This document shows positions 16,926 to 26,174 of a stretch of DNA of 64,000 bases, piece by piece. The translations under genes and the position numbers were made by a program. The stretch is from the NCBI RefSeq assembly GCF_011806425.1, contig NZ_JAATOV010000004.1, forward strand, positions 304,803-368,802, in the 5' to 3' direction. This DNA is from Thalassospira lucentensis. Its GTDB lineage: Bacteria > Pseudomonadota > Alphaproteobacteria > Rhodospirillales > Thalassospiraceae. Position 1 is the first letter of the stretch. Each line of letters opens with the position of its first letter. The notes under the pieces were generated by a model. The model was not told the origin of the DNA. It searched no databases and saw only the letters and a list, made by a program, of their open reading frames with translations.

Positions 16926-18377
16926 ATGACTTTTCTTGGCATTGACCTTGGAACCTCTGGTTTGCGCGTGTTGTTGATCGACGAAGACGGTCGGCCAATT
17001 GGTGCCACCGAACGTCATTATCAGGCGACACATCCCCATCCGGGCTGGTCTGAACAAAACCCGGCCGATTGGATCGCCGCCCTTGATGCTGCCATCGAAG
17101 AACTGCGCGACACCTATCCACAGTTTGCAGATTTGCGCGGTATCGGCGTTGCCGGTCATATGCATGGGGCGACCCTTCTTGACAAAAACGGCGATGTTTT
17201 GCGTCCCTGCATTCTGTGGAATGACACACGTTCCCACGCGCAGGCGGCAAAACTTGATGGCACGGATCAAGTTCGAACCCTGTCGGGCAACATCGTTTTT
17301 CCTGGCTTTACGGCCCCCAAACTTGAATGGGTGCGCGAACATGAGCCGGAAATTTTTGCCAAAACGGCCAAGGTTTTGCTGCCAACCGCCTATTTAAACG
17401 CCTATCTGTGCGGCGATTACGTTGCCGATATGTCTGATAGTGCGGGGACATCATGGCTTGATGTCGGCGAAAGATGCTGGTCAGAAACCCTTCTTTCTGC
17501 GGGGCACATGCGCCAAGATCAAATGCCCCGACTGGTCGAAGGCACCGAAGAAGCAGGCCAATTAAGACCCGAACTTTTACGTAAATGGGGTCTTTCCGGC
17601 CCTGTATCGGTGGCTGGTGGTGCGGGCGATAACGCCGCAGCCGCATGCGGTATTGGCGCCCAAAACGAGGGCCAAGGGTTTGTTTCGCTTGGGACGTCTG
17701 GGGTTTTGCTGTCGGCACGTGATGGCTATCACCCCGCACCTGAAACCGCCCTTCATACGTTCTGCCATGCCATTCCCGGACGCTGGTATCAAATGGGGGT
17801 TATGCTTTCGGCGACAGATAGCCTGAACTGGTTGGCACGGATCACCGGACAAAACCCCATTGAACTAACATCCAAACTTGATGGCGATCTGAAAAATCCC
17901 GGTCCGGTGCGATACCTGCCTTATCTTGCGGGTGAACGCACACCGCACAATGATGCCGAAATTCGCGGCAGCTTTACCGGCCTTGCGGCAGAAACATCGC
18001 GCGAAGATCTTACCCGTGCTGTGCTTGAAGGTGTGGCATTTGGTTTACGCGACAGTTTCGAGGCGCTATTGGCGACCAATGCCAAACTTGACCAACTGAT
18101 CGCGATTGGCGGCGGGTCGGCATCGCGCTATTGGATCCGTCTGATCGCGACCGCCCTTGGCGTTCCGCTTTCACTACCCAAAAGCGGTGAATTTGGTGCG
18201 GCCCTTGGCGCAGCACGTCTTGGCATGATCGCGGCGACCGGTGCGTCAACGCACAGCATCATGACCGTGCCCGACGTCCGCGAAACGATTGATCCGGATG
18301 CGAAGTTGATCGGCGCATTTGATGATGCCTACGGCGCATTCCGCGCAGCCTATCCTGCGATCAAATCCATCCAGTAA
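16926..18377 (+). CDS. xylB: Xylulokinase
   Basis: FGGY-family kinase of 483 residues, the usual length. It opens MTFLGIDLGTSGLRVLLID (first phosphate-binding loop) and has VAGHMHGATLLD, ILWNDTRSHAQA, SLGTSGVLLSA and the second nucleotide-binding motif IAIGGGSASRYWIRLIA. It phosphorylates D-xylulose to xylulose 5-phosphate for the pentose phosphate pathway. As the last gene of the polyol operon it receives the product of the dehydrogenase at 14035. Exact specificity (D-xylulose, D-ribulose or L-sugars) cannot be fixed by motif alone, but the context favours D-xylulose. Confidence 0.92.
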   Translation: MTFLGIDLGTSGLRVLLIDEDGRPIGATERHYQATHPHPGWSEQNPADWIAALDAAIEELRDTYPQFADLRGIGVAGHMHGATLLDKNGDVLRPCILWNDTRSHAQAAKLDGTDQVRTLSGNIVFPGFTAPKLEWVREHEPEIFAKTAKVLLPTAYLNAYLCGDYVADMSDSAGTSWLDVGERCWSETLLSAGHMRQDQMPRLVEGTEEAGQLRPELLRKWGLSGPVSVAGGAGDNAAAACGIGAQNEGQGFVSLGTSGVLLSARDGYHPAPETALHTFCHAIPGRWYQMGVMLSATDSLNWLARITGQNPIELTSKLDGDLKNPGPVRYLPYLAGERTPHNDAEIRGSFTGLAAETSREDLTRAVLEGVAFGLRDSFEALLATNAKLDQLIAIGGGSASRYWIRLIATALGVPLSLPKSGEFGAALGAARLGMIAATGASTHSIMTVPDVRETIDPDAKLIGAFDDAYGAFRAAYPAIKSIQ

Positions 18378-18445
18378 TCCGGAAACGGCATTCATTTGCA
18401 TTTTTGGGCATCACCCGGAATGTTGCGGATAAGAAGACGATCAAA

Positions 18446-18474
18446 AAGCCCCGTGTACGTCGTGCACGGGGCTT
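18446..18474. terminator. Hairpin terminator after xylulokinase gene
   Basis: A 10-bp GC-rich stem with three further inner pairs spans the stretch. On the plus side only CTTCAA follows. On the minus side five T follow, so it would terminate better in the minus direction. It probably ends the polyol operon before the LysR gene and blocks reverse read-through. Confidence 0.6.
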
Positions 18475-18573
18475 CAACAATTGACGTTATCCTAAACTCG
18501 TTCTAAGCAGGTCGCATTGGCTAAGACTTAAATGATATAAAGTCACCTGTGATCGCTTTTCGAGGGCTTCGAG

Positions 18574-19476
18574 ATGGAAATAAAATGGCTTGAAGATTTT
18601 GTTTCGCTCGCCAGAACCCACAATTTTTCGCGTTCGTCCGAAGAACGCAATGTGACGCAGCCTGCCTTTAGCCGCCGCATCCGCGCCCTTGAAAACTGGA
18701 TTGGCACCGACCTGATTGATCGGCGCACATATCCAATTAAGCTGACCGAAGAAGGAAGGCTTTTCCGCGATACAGCCGAAACCGTGCTGCATGATATCTA
18801 TCGCGACCGCGCCCAGTTTCATCAGTTACAGCACGCCGCCCGCCCCGATATTCGCATTGCCGCGGCAAGCACGCTGAGTATCAGCTTCATTCCGGCGTGG
18901 CTTAAAAAGGTACAGCAGGCCATCGGCCCATTTACCAGCCATATCATGACGGAAAACTTTCACGATATGGTTCGACATCTGGCCGATGGGGATATTGATT
19001 TTGTCTTGCAATATTGCAGTCCGAATATCCCGGTTCTGTTTGACACCACACAATTTCGCGCTTTAACGCTGGCGCGTGAAAAAATGATTTTGGTGGCCCC
19101 CTGTGACGCCAAAGGCAATCCGGTTGTCCATCCCGATAGCGGTGAAGTCATCCCATATGTCGGCTATTCCAAAAACGGGTATTTTGCCGAAATCGAATCT
19201 TTGATTTTCAGCGAAAACCCCGCTGCGGCAAAGAACCTAAAACGGGTTAGCGAAAGCCCGACATCGGAATTCGTCAAGCGCATGGCGATTGAATTTGATG
19301 CGCTGACATTGGTTCCGGAAAGCTGCGCGAAAACCGAATTGGCCCGTAATGAACTGGTTCAAATCGACATGCCAAGCTGGACCCACGAACTCGACATTCA
19401 GATTTACCGCAAGGCCGACACAAAGCGTTTGATCACACGCAAACTTTGGGATGCCCTGACCGATGCGCTCGACTGA
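18574..19476 (+). CDS. LysR-family regulator, HypT/YjiE-like
   Basis: This 300-residue protein has an N-terminal winged helix-turn-helix (MEIKWLEDFVSLARTHNFSRSSEERNVTQPAFSRRIRALE) and a C-terminal periplasmic-binding-like effector domain. The sequence around the HTH and the late motif VGYSKNGYFAEIE resemble E. coli HypT (YjiE), a methionine-oxidation-responsive hypochlorite regulator. This comparison is from memory. It is convergent with the isoaspartyl peptidase gene and upstream of the peptide importer locus. Control of the gsi-like genes is possible but not shown. Confidence 0.86.
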   Translation: MEIKWLEDFVSLARTHNFSRSSEERNVTQPAFSRRIRALENWIGTDLIDRRTYPIKLTEEGRLFRDTAETVLHDIYRDRAQFHQLQHAARPDIRIAAASTLSISFIPAWLKKVQQAIGPFTSHIMTENFHDMVRHLADGDIDFVLQYCSPNIPVLFDTTQFRALTLAREKMILVAPCDAKGNPVVHPDSGEVIPYVGYSKNGYFAEIESLIFSENPAAAKNLKRVSESPTSEFVKRMAIEFDALTLVPESCAKTELARNELVQIDMPSWTHELDIQIYRKADTKRLITRKLWDALTDALD

Positions 19477-19511
19477 CCGCACATTCGATCAGGGGCAAAT
19501 CCCTTTAGGCG

Positions 19512-20456
19512 TTATGCGCTTTCTTCGTCGCTATAAATAAAGGTTTCAAACCGGCCTTCTTGCGTCACGACACCGCGATACATGCCTTCGCTGTTCATCG
19601 GCATCACCACATTACCCTTGGCATCAACCGCAATAAGACCACCAGAACCATCATTTTTTGCCAAATCTTCCATCACAACATGATGGGCGGCTGTTTCAAG
19701 GCTTTCGCCCGCGTGACGCATCCGGGCCGCAATTTCATGGGCTGCGCAATAGCGGATGAAAACTTCGCCATGTCCAGTTGCGGACACCGCACAGGTCTGG
19801 TTATCAGCAAAGGTACCTGCACCAATCACCGGCGAATCACCAATCCGACCTGGTGCCTTTGCCGTCATCCCCCCGGTGGACGTCGCTGCGGCCACGCGCC
19901 CCTGTGCATCACAGGCAACAGCCCCAACTGTGCCGTGACGGCGTGCGGGATCATCACTTTCCTTGCCTTCGGCGCGGAGTTTTAAAGTTTCCTGCAACGC
20001 GTTCCAGCGGGCATCCGTGTGGAAATAATCGGCATCTTCAAACGCCAAACCGGCATCACGGGCCATCTTCATCGCGGCATCCGCACTAAAGAAAACATGC
20101 TCGGACTGATCCATTATCAGACGCGACACTTTGACTGGATTTTTCGGCCCCTGAATTCCCGCAACCGCGCCAACATTGCGGTTGGTTCCTTCCATCACCG
20201 CAGCATCCATTTCATGCTTGCCATCAGATGTGAAAACCGCCCCACGGCCGGCGTTAAATAGCGGGTTATCCTCCAACGCACAGACCGCTTCAACAACCGC
20301 ATCGATGCTATTTCCACCCTTTTCAAGCACGGCATAACCGGCCTTAAGTGCGGCTTCGATCCCCGCGTGATAGGCCGCCTCTTTTTCTGCGGTCATTTGA
20401 CTGCGCAGAATGGTCCCGGCCCCTCCATGAACGGCCAGCGAGAACCGATTTGTCAT
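19512..20456 (-). CDS. iaaA: Isoaspartyl peptidase / type III L-asparaginase
   Basis: Ntn-hydrolase of 314 residues made as a proenzyme. The N-terminal VHGGAG motif and the autocleavage/catalytic site at HGTVGAV (Thr176 as new N-terminal nucleophile) are present, followed by the substrate loop near GRIGDSPVIGAGTFAD. It hydrolyses beta-aspartyl dipeptides and asparagine. The ATG at 20456 follows AGGAG at 7 nt. A longer frame is rejected. In E. coli iaaA precedes gsiABCD. Here it is divergent from the gsiA-like gene, supporting a shared role in peptide scavenging. Confidence 0.93.
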   Translation of the reverse strand: MTNRFSLAVHGGAGTILRSQMTAEKEAAYHAGIEAALKAGYAVLEKGGNSIDAVVEAVCALEDNPLFNAGRGAVFTSDGKHEMDAAVMEGTNRNVGAVAGIQGPKNPVKVSRLIMDQSEHVFFSADAAMKMARDAGLAFEDADYFHTDARWNALQETLKLRAEGKESDDPARRHGTVGAVACDAQGRVAAATSTGGMTAKAPGRIGDSPVIGAGTFADNQTCAVSATGHGEVFIRYCAAHEIAARMRHAGESLETAAHHVVMEDLAKNDGSGGLIAVDAKGNVVMPMNSEGMYRGVVTQEGRFETFIYSDEESA

Positions 20457-20707
20457 CTGAATGCTCCTGCAATACTGCGGATAAAATTGGGTGATTATGT
20501 AGACCAAATATTATCCCCGCCGCACCGGCTGGCAACGGGCTGATTTTGGCAAACCAAGGGTGTCATACCCGCGCGGCATAACCCCGCATTGCTTTACAAA
20601 TGGGTTTATTGCAAGGAACCAAATGCTTTTGTGGAATGCGATCAAACCGACAAGGCGTTCGTGCGATCAACCCCTTACCAGAAACTATGCAAAATCAGCA
20701 TAGATGT

Positions 20708-20726
20708 TGCCAAATCAGCTTTGGCA
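20708..20726. promoter_or_regulatory. Inverted repeat in iaaA-gsiA intergenic region
   Basis: TGCCAAA and TTTGGCA arms are separated by 5 bp. A further TTTGGCA occurs at 20545-20551. It lies in the roughly 360-bp non-coding interval between the divergent peptidase and importer genes and may be an operator. No other gene or hairpin terminator was recognised in that interval. Confidence 0.4.
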
Positions 20727-20813
20727 GAACGCAAAGCCCATCAGTAACGTCCCTGTAACAAGTAAAAAGAGCCCCGCGGCAACCATGTCCGCGACCGATC
20801 CAGGGAATTTTGA

Positions 20814-22643
20814 ATGCCAGAACAAACGCGCCCGTCACTTCTTTCTGTACGCAACCTGACTGTCGCCTTTGGTAAAGACAATGTCTCGTCCCCCGTCGTC
20901 AAAGGTCTCGACCTTGATGTCAAAAAGGGTGAAACCGTCGCAATCGTCGGTGAGTCCGGCTCAGGCAAATCTGTCACCGCCCTTTCGATGATGCGCCTGA
21001 TCGAATTTGGCAACGGCAACATTATCGATGGCACCATCAATCTTGTCAGACGCGACGGCAAAACGTCCGACATCTGCAAGCTTGATGATGAAAGTGCGCG
21101 CACACTTCGTGGCGACGAAATATCGATGATCTTCCAAGAACCGATGACGTCGCTTAATCCAGTGTTCACCATCGGCGAACAGTTGATCGAAGCCGTCGCA
21201 ACCCATCAGAAAAAAAGCCGCAAAGATGCCGCGGCCATCGCGATTGAGATGCTGGAAAAAGTCCGCATCCCCGATGCGCGCAATCTGATGAAACGCTATC
21301 CCCATCACCTTTCGGGTGGCATGCGCCAACGTGTGATGATTGCAATGGCCCTTTCATGCCGTCCGCAATTGCTGATCGCCGATGAACCGACCACAGCCCT
21401 TGATGTCACCATTCAGGCCCAAATTCTGCGCCTGATTCACGATCTTCAGGTCGAAAATGGCATGTCGGTTCTGTTCATCACCCATGATATGGGCGTTGTG
21501 TCGGAAATTGCCGATCGCGTGATTGTTATGTTCCGCGGTGAAAAGGTCGAAGAAGGTCCGGTTAAGGACATCTTTGCCAACCCGCAGCATCCCTATACCA
21601 AGGCCCTTTTGCAGGCGGTGCCACGACTGGGTTCGATGAAGGGAACCGACCTTCCCAACCGCTTTGCCATTCCGGGCGAAGAACCACGTATCGATGCCGC
21701 CCCGGCCGCAAAAATCGATTACACCAAGCCCCCACTGTTGTCTGTGCGTGAACTGACGACCCATTTCGACATCAAGGAAGGTTTGCTCAGCAAAACCACC
21801 AAACGTGTCCATGCGGTCGAAGGGATCGATATCGATATCTGGCCGGGCGAAACACTTGGCCTGGTTGGGGAATCGGGATGTGGTAAATCCACAACCGGGC
21901 GATCCATCCTTAAATTGGTCCAATCGCAATCCTCACGCCTGTTGTTTGATGGTCAGGACATGTCATCCATGTCCAACACCGATCTGCAAAAGCTGCGCCG
22001 CCAAATCCAGTTTGTTTTCCAGGATCCCTACGCATCGCTGAACCCGCGTCTTACGGTTGGGTATTCAATCTGCGAACCGATGTTGATCCACCGTCTTGAA
22101 ACACCGAAAAACGCGATGGATAAGGCCGTCTGGCTGCTTGAACAGGTCGGCCTGTCGGCAGAACACGCCAAACGCTATCCGCATGCGTTTTCCGGTGGTC
22201 AACGCCAGCGTATTGCGATTGCACGCGCCCTTGGCACCGATCCGAAATTGATCATCGCGGACGAGGCCGTCTCGGCCCTTGATGTATCGGTCCAGGCACA
22301 GGTCATCAATCTGATGATGGACCTGCAAGAAAAATTCGGTTTGGCCTGGTTGTTCATCTCGCACGATATGGCGGTTGTAGAACGGGTCAGTCATCGTATT
22401 GCGGTGATGTATTTGGGGCAGATCGTTGAAACCGGGACACGTCGCAATGTGTTTGAAAACCCCGGCCATGCTTATACCCAACGCCTGATGGATGCGGCCC
22501 CAATTCCCGATCCATCGCTGCGCATTGAACAGCGCCCGCTGATTACCGGCGAAGTTCCAAGCCCCGTTCGGGCCATCAACAATCCCCCTACCCGGCTTCC
22601 TTTACGCGAAATTTCACCGGGTCATTTCATTACCGCGGAATAA
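20814..22643 (+). CDS. Peptide/glutathione-type ABC importer ATPase, two ABC domains fused (GsiA-like)
   Basis: This 609-residue protein carries two complete ABC domains. Domain 1 has [20 protein letters not shown] and [12 protein letters not shown]. Domain 2 (from about residue 305) has [21 protein letters not shown] and [12 protein letters not shown]. Each is followed by an oligopeptide-transporter C-terminal region ([22 protein letters not shown]). The tandem layout equals E. coli GsiA (glutathione import) and fused DppD-DppF proteins. It powers the permeases at 24324 and 25254. Walker B of domain 2 reads ADEAVS rather than ADEPVS, a conservative change. Confidence 0.93.
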   Translation: MPEQTRPSLLSVRNLTVAFGKDNVSSPVVKGLDLDVKKGETVAIVGESGSGKSVTALSMMRLIEFGNGNIIDGTINLVRRDGKTSDICKLDDESARTLRGDEISMIFQEPMTSLNPVFTIGEQLIEAVATHQKKSRKDAAAIAIEMLEKVRIPDARNLMKRYPHHLSGGMRQRVMIAMALSCRPQLLIADEPTTALDVTIQAQILRLIHDLQVENGMSVLFITHDMGVVSEIADRVIVMFRGEKVEEGPVKDIFANPQHPYTKALLQAVPRLGSMKGTDLPNRFAIPGEEPRIDAAPAAKIDYTKPPLLSVRELTTHFDIKEGLLSKTTKRVHAVEGIDIDIWPGETLGLVGESGCGKSTTGRSILKLVQSQSSRLLFDGQDMSSMSNTDLQKLRRQIQFVFQDPYASLNPRLTVGYSICEPMLIHRLETPKNAMDKAVWLLEQVGLSAEHAKRYPHAFSGGQRQRIAIARALGTDPKLIIADEAVSALDVSVQAQVINLMMDLQEKFGLAWLFISHDMAVVERVSHRIAVMYLGQIVETGTRRNVFENPGHAYTQRLMDAAPIPDPSLRIEQRPLITGEVPSPVRAINNPPTRLPLREISPGHFITAE

Positions 22644-22715
22644 ACGTCCAATTCCCTAACCCAAGATGGTCAAAAAACAACAACGACCACCCAAGTCAGT
22701 AAAGAGGCATTACAT

Positions 22716-24257
22716 ATGAAACTATTGAAAACCGCCCTTTTCAGCGCCACCATTATGGCAAGCTCCTTTGGCGCGTATCAGGCACAAGCGGCAGAAATGT
22801 CGATTGCACTTAATCAGATTATTCAGGGTCTGAACCCGCAAGATTCAAACTATAACGTCGATTACGCTGTCGCGAACGGCTTCTATGAGCGCCTGATCGC
22901 ATTTGATGCCGACATGAAACTTAAGCCGCAGCTTGCGACAAGCTGGGAAGGCAATGACGACGCAACGGTCTTTACCCTGCACCTGCGCGAAGGCGTAAAA
23001 TTCCAGGACGGCACCGACTTCAATGCTTCTGCAGTTAAGTTCAACCTTGACCGTCTTGCGGATCCAAGCCTGAACCTGAAAAAGCACAGCCTGTTCAAAC
23101 TCGTTTCATCGGTTGAAACCCCGGATGAAAACACCGTGGTCATCAAACTGAGCAAACCGTTTGGTGCCATGATCAATACGCTGGCCCATCCGTCTGTTGT
23201 GATGGAAAGCCCGGCCGCGATTGAAAAATACGGCAAAGACATCGCCAAACATCCGGTCGGCACAGGTCCGTTCAAGTTCGAAGAATGGGTTCCAGGTGAA
23301 AAACTGGTTGTCGTGAAAAACGAAAACTACTGGGATCCAGAATGGCCGAAACTCGACAAAGTGACCTTCTTCCCGGTTGCTGAAAACGGCACGCGCGTTT
23401 CCATGCTGATGTCCGACGAAGTTCAGTTCGTGCCGATTTTGCCCGCCGAACTGATGAAGCGTGTTGATGGTTCCGACGACTACGAAGTGCTCGAAAAACC
23501 GGGTATTTCGGTTTGGGTCATGGCGATGAACATGATGCGCGAACAGTTCAAAGATGCCCGCGTCCGCGAAGCATTTAACTTGGCCATCGACCAAAAAGCC
23601 TTCACCCAGGTTGTTTATGGTGGTCACGCCATCGTTCCTGATGCCCCACTGGCACCGGCAACCCAGTTCCACGAAACCCAGTCTCCGGCGCTTTCGACGG
23701 ATGTTGCCAAGGCAAAAGAACTGATGAAAGAAGCCGGCTACGAAGATGGCTTTGAAGTTAATCTTTGGGCGCGTAACGACTCAACCGAAGTCCGTATGCT
23801 TCAGTTCCTTAAGCAGCAGCTTTCCCAGATCAATGTCGATGTAAAAATCGTTCCGCTTGAAGGTGCAACCCGTGCAGAAAAACTGTTCGGCGCCAGCCTG
23901 ACCCCGGAAACCGCCGAATTCGACATGGTCATCGGTGGTTGGTCACCGTCCACCGGGGATGCCGATTGGCACCTGCGTCCGGTTTACTCGACCGAAGGCT
24001 GGATCCCGAACATGTATAACGAGGCATTCTATTCCAACCCAGATGTTGATAAGGCCATCCAGGATGCCTTGGAAACTGCTGATCCGGAAAAACGTGCTGC
24101 TGCCTATGCCGTCGCCCAAAAGCAAATCTGGAAAGACAAACCTGTTGTTTGGCTTGCGGTGAACAATGCATTGGCTGGTCGTAAAAAAGGTATCACCGGC
24201 GCATTCCCGATGCCCGATGGCACCATGCAATACGCCCACGCAGCTTACGAAGAATAA
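22716..24257 (+). CDS. Peptide ABC transporter periplasmic binding protein (SBP family 5, GsiB-like)
   Basis: The 513-residue precursor has signal peptide MKLLKTALFSATIMASSFGAYQAQA. The mature part starts AEMSIALNQIIQGLNPQDSN and shows family-5 features: YERLIAFDADMKLKPQLATSWE, FTLHLREGVKFQDGTDFNASAVKFNLDR, and HPVGTGPFKFEEW. These proteins bind peptides, glutathione or nickel/heme complexes. The neighbouring isoaspartyl peptidase, P1 peptidase and D-aminopeptidase favour unusual peptides as ligand (inference). Confidence 0.94.
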   Translation: MKLLKTALFSATIMASSFGAYQAQAAEMSIALNQIIQGLNPQDSNYNVDYAVANGFYERLIAFDADMKLKPQLATSWEGNDDATVFTLHLREGVKFQDGTDFNASAVKFNLDRLADPSLNLKKHSLFKLVSSVETPDENTVVIKLSKPFGAMINTLAHPSVVMESPAAIEKYGKDIAKHPVGTGPFKFEEWVPGEKLVVVKNENYWDPEWPKLDKVTFFPVAENGTRVSMLMSDEVQFVPILPAELMKRVDGSDDYEVLEKPGISVWVMAMNMMREQFKDARVREAFNLAIDQKAFTQVVYGGHAIVPDAPLAPATQFHETQSPALSTDVAKAKELMKEAGYEDGFEVNLWARNDSTEVRMLQFLKQQLSQINVDVKIVPLEGATRAEKLFGASLTPETAEFDMVIGGWSPSTGDADWHLRPVYSTEGWIPNMYNEAFYSNPDVDKAIQDALETADPEKRAAAYAVAQKQIWKDKPVVWLAVNNALAGRKKGITGAFPMPDGTMQYAHAAYEE

Positions 24258-24276
24258 GCCCGCCTGAAACAAATGG

Positions 24277-24301
24277 CCCGGTATCGCCAAGCGGTACCGG
24301 G
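24277..24301 (+). terminator. Stem-loop after the peptide-binding-protein gene
   Basis: Arms CCCGGTATCGC and GCGGTACCGGG pair over 11 bp with one wobble and a CAA loop. No T run follows. It lies 19 bp after the stop and 22 bp before the permease start, so it is a likely mRNA stabiliser or attenuator. Confidence 0.6.
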
Positions 24302-24323
24302 TCGCTGATACCAAGAGCACCAA

Positions 24324-25244
24324 ATGGTTCAATATTTTCTGCGACGGCTTTTTGCCCTTATTCCTGTTCTTTTTCTAATTTCAATATTTGTTTTTCTGTT
24401 CGTGCACGCTCTGCCGGGTGATCCCGCGCGTGTGCTTGCCGGTGACAATGCGACCCTTGAAGAGGTTGAAACCGTTCGCCGGGCCCTGAACCTCGATGCC
24501 CCGCTGCATCAACAGTATCTCGATTTTATGGGCAATATCCTTCAGGGCGACCTGGGGACGTCCCTTCGAACCCAGGAACCAGTTAGCACCATGATCGGGC
24601 GGGCCTTTATGCCTACCGTCTGGCTTGCACTCTGTTCGCTCGGGTGGTCAGTGCTGTTTGGCCTTATTTCTGGGGTTATTTCCGCCGTTAAACGCGGCAG
24701 TGTCGGTGATCATGTCGGGATGTTTGCCGCTGTGTCGGGTATTTCCATGCCGCCATTCTGGCTTGGCTTGCTTTTGATGCAGTTTTTCTCGGTTCAATTG
24801 GGATGGTTTGGCACCAGTGGCTTTGACAGCCCGACCGACCTTATCTTGCCCTCCATCACCCTTGGTGCTGGTGTTGCGGCGATCATGGCCCGCTTTACCC
24901 GTTCCGCCGTTATCGAGGTAATCCGCGAAGATTATATCCGTACGGCCCGCGCAAAGGGCCTTACAGAAAAAATCGTGATTTGGAAACATGCGCTGCGCAA
25001 TGCCTTGATCCCGGTTGTCACCATGGCCGGTCTACAGTTCGGCTTCTTGCTCGGTGGTTCCATCGTGATTGAACGGGTGTTTCGCTGGCCGGGAATGGGA
25101 TCGCTTTTGCTCGATGCCATCAGCTTCCGCGACTACGCCGTGGTTCAGGCTGAAATCCTGATCTTCTCGCTTGAATTTTTGCTGATCAATCTTCTGGTCG
25201 ATGTGCTCTATGCGCTCATCAATCCGAAAATCCGCTATAGCTAG
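24324..25244 (+). CDS. Peptide ABC transporter permease (GsiC/DppB-like)
   Basis: Inner-membrane protein of 306 residues starting MVQYFLRRLFALIPVLFLISIFVFLFVH. It has the DppB-type periplasmic motif LPGDPARVLAGDNAT and the cytoplasmic EAA-like loop YIRTARAKGLTEKIVIWKHALRNALIPV. It dimerises with the DppC-like subunit encoded 9 bp downstream to import peptides. Length and motif order are normal for the family. Confidence 0.94.
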   Translation: MVQYFLRRLFALIPVLFLISIFVFLFVHALPGDPARVLAGDNATLEEVETVRRALNLDAPLHQQYLDFMGNILQGDLGTSLRTQEPVSTMIGRAFMPTVWLALCSLGWSVLFGLISGVISAVKRGSVGDHVGMFAAVSGISMPPFWLGLLLMQFFSVQLGWFGTSGFDSPTDLILPSITLGAGVAAIMARFTRSAVIEVIREDYIRTARAKGLTEKIVIWKHALRNALIPVVTMAGLQFGFLLGGSIVIERVFRWPGMGSLLLDAISFRDYAVVQAEILIFSLEFLLINLLVDVLYALINPKIRYS

Positions 25245-25253
25245 GATACCGTC

Positions 25254-26156
25254 ATGACGCAACAAACTGACATTGTCATTGATGCTGCCCCGGCAACAGG
25301 CGAGGCCGCAGCAAGCCCATTCAAGGAATTCTGGGGCCGCTTTTCGAAACGGAAATTCGCGCTTGCCGCAGGCATTTTCCTTCTTTTGATGTATGTCGTT
25401 GCCTTTCTTGCGCCGGTTATTTTGCCGTTTAGCGCCGATAGCTTCGACTATATGAACACGCTTCAAACACCAACCGCCTTGCATTGGGCCGGTACCGACG
25501 AATTTGGACGCGACATTTTTGCGCGCCTGATGAACGGGGCAAAACTGTCGATGTTTATCGGCTTTACCTCGGTCTCGGTCGGTGCGGTAATTGGCATTCT
25601 GGCCGGGCTTTTTGCCGGATATTACGGCGGATGGCTTGATGCCTGTGTGATGCGCATTTCTGACGTTCTGTTTGCCTTTCCGGGCATCTTGCTTGCGATC
25701 GGGATTGTTGCAATCCTCGGCCCGGGCTTAACCAACGTCATTATCGCCGTTGCCATTTTCAGTGTACCAGCCTTTGCCCGCATCGTGCGATCCGGCACGC
25801 TTTCGCACAAGGAAAGCACCTATGTCGAAGCCGCCCGTGCGGCAGGCGCATCGAACATGATCATTATGTTCCGCCATATTCTGCCGGGTGTTTTGGGCGC
25901 TGTGATTGTCTATTTCACCATGCGAATTGGCACATCCATCCTGACCGCCACCAGCCTTTCTTTCCTTGGCTTGGGTGTCGAACCATCCACCGCGGAATGG
26001 GGTGCGATGCTCTCGACCGGGCGCGATTACATGATGGCGGGTGAATGGCACCTGACCCTATTTCCGGGGATTGCGATTTTCATCACCGTCTTATCATTCA
26101 ATATTTTGGGCGATGGGCTGCATGATGCGCTCGACCCAAAACTTGACAGGGAATAA
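25254..26156 (+). CDS. Peptide ABC transporter permease (GsiD/DppC-like)
   Basis: Inner-membrane protein of 300 residues with an N-terminal cytoplasmic tail, a first helix at FALAAGIFLLLMYVVAFLAPVILPF, the HWAGTDEFGRDIFARLMNGAKLS motif typical of DppC, and the EAA loop TYVEAARAAGASNMIIMFRHILPGV. It completes the GsiABCD-like importer. It is followed after 18 bp by the P1 peptidase gene on the same transcript. Confidence 0.94.
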   Translation: MTQQTDIVIDAAPATGEAAASPFKEFWGRFSKRKFALAAGIFLLLMYVVAFLAPVILPFSADSFDYMNTLQTPTALHWAGTDEFGRDIFARLMNGAKLSMFIGFTSVSVGAVIGILAGLFAGYYGGWLDACVMRISDVLFAFPGILLAIGIVAILGPGLTNVIIAVAIFSVPAFARIVRSGTLSHKESTYVEAARAAGASNMIIMFRHILPGVLGAVIVYFTMRIGTSILTATSLSFLGLGVEPSTAEWGAMLSTGRDYMMAGEWHLTLFPGIAIFITVLSFNILGDGLHDALDPKLDRE

Positions 26157-26174
26157 GCGCCCTTTGGGTGCTTG

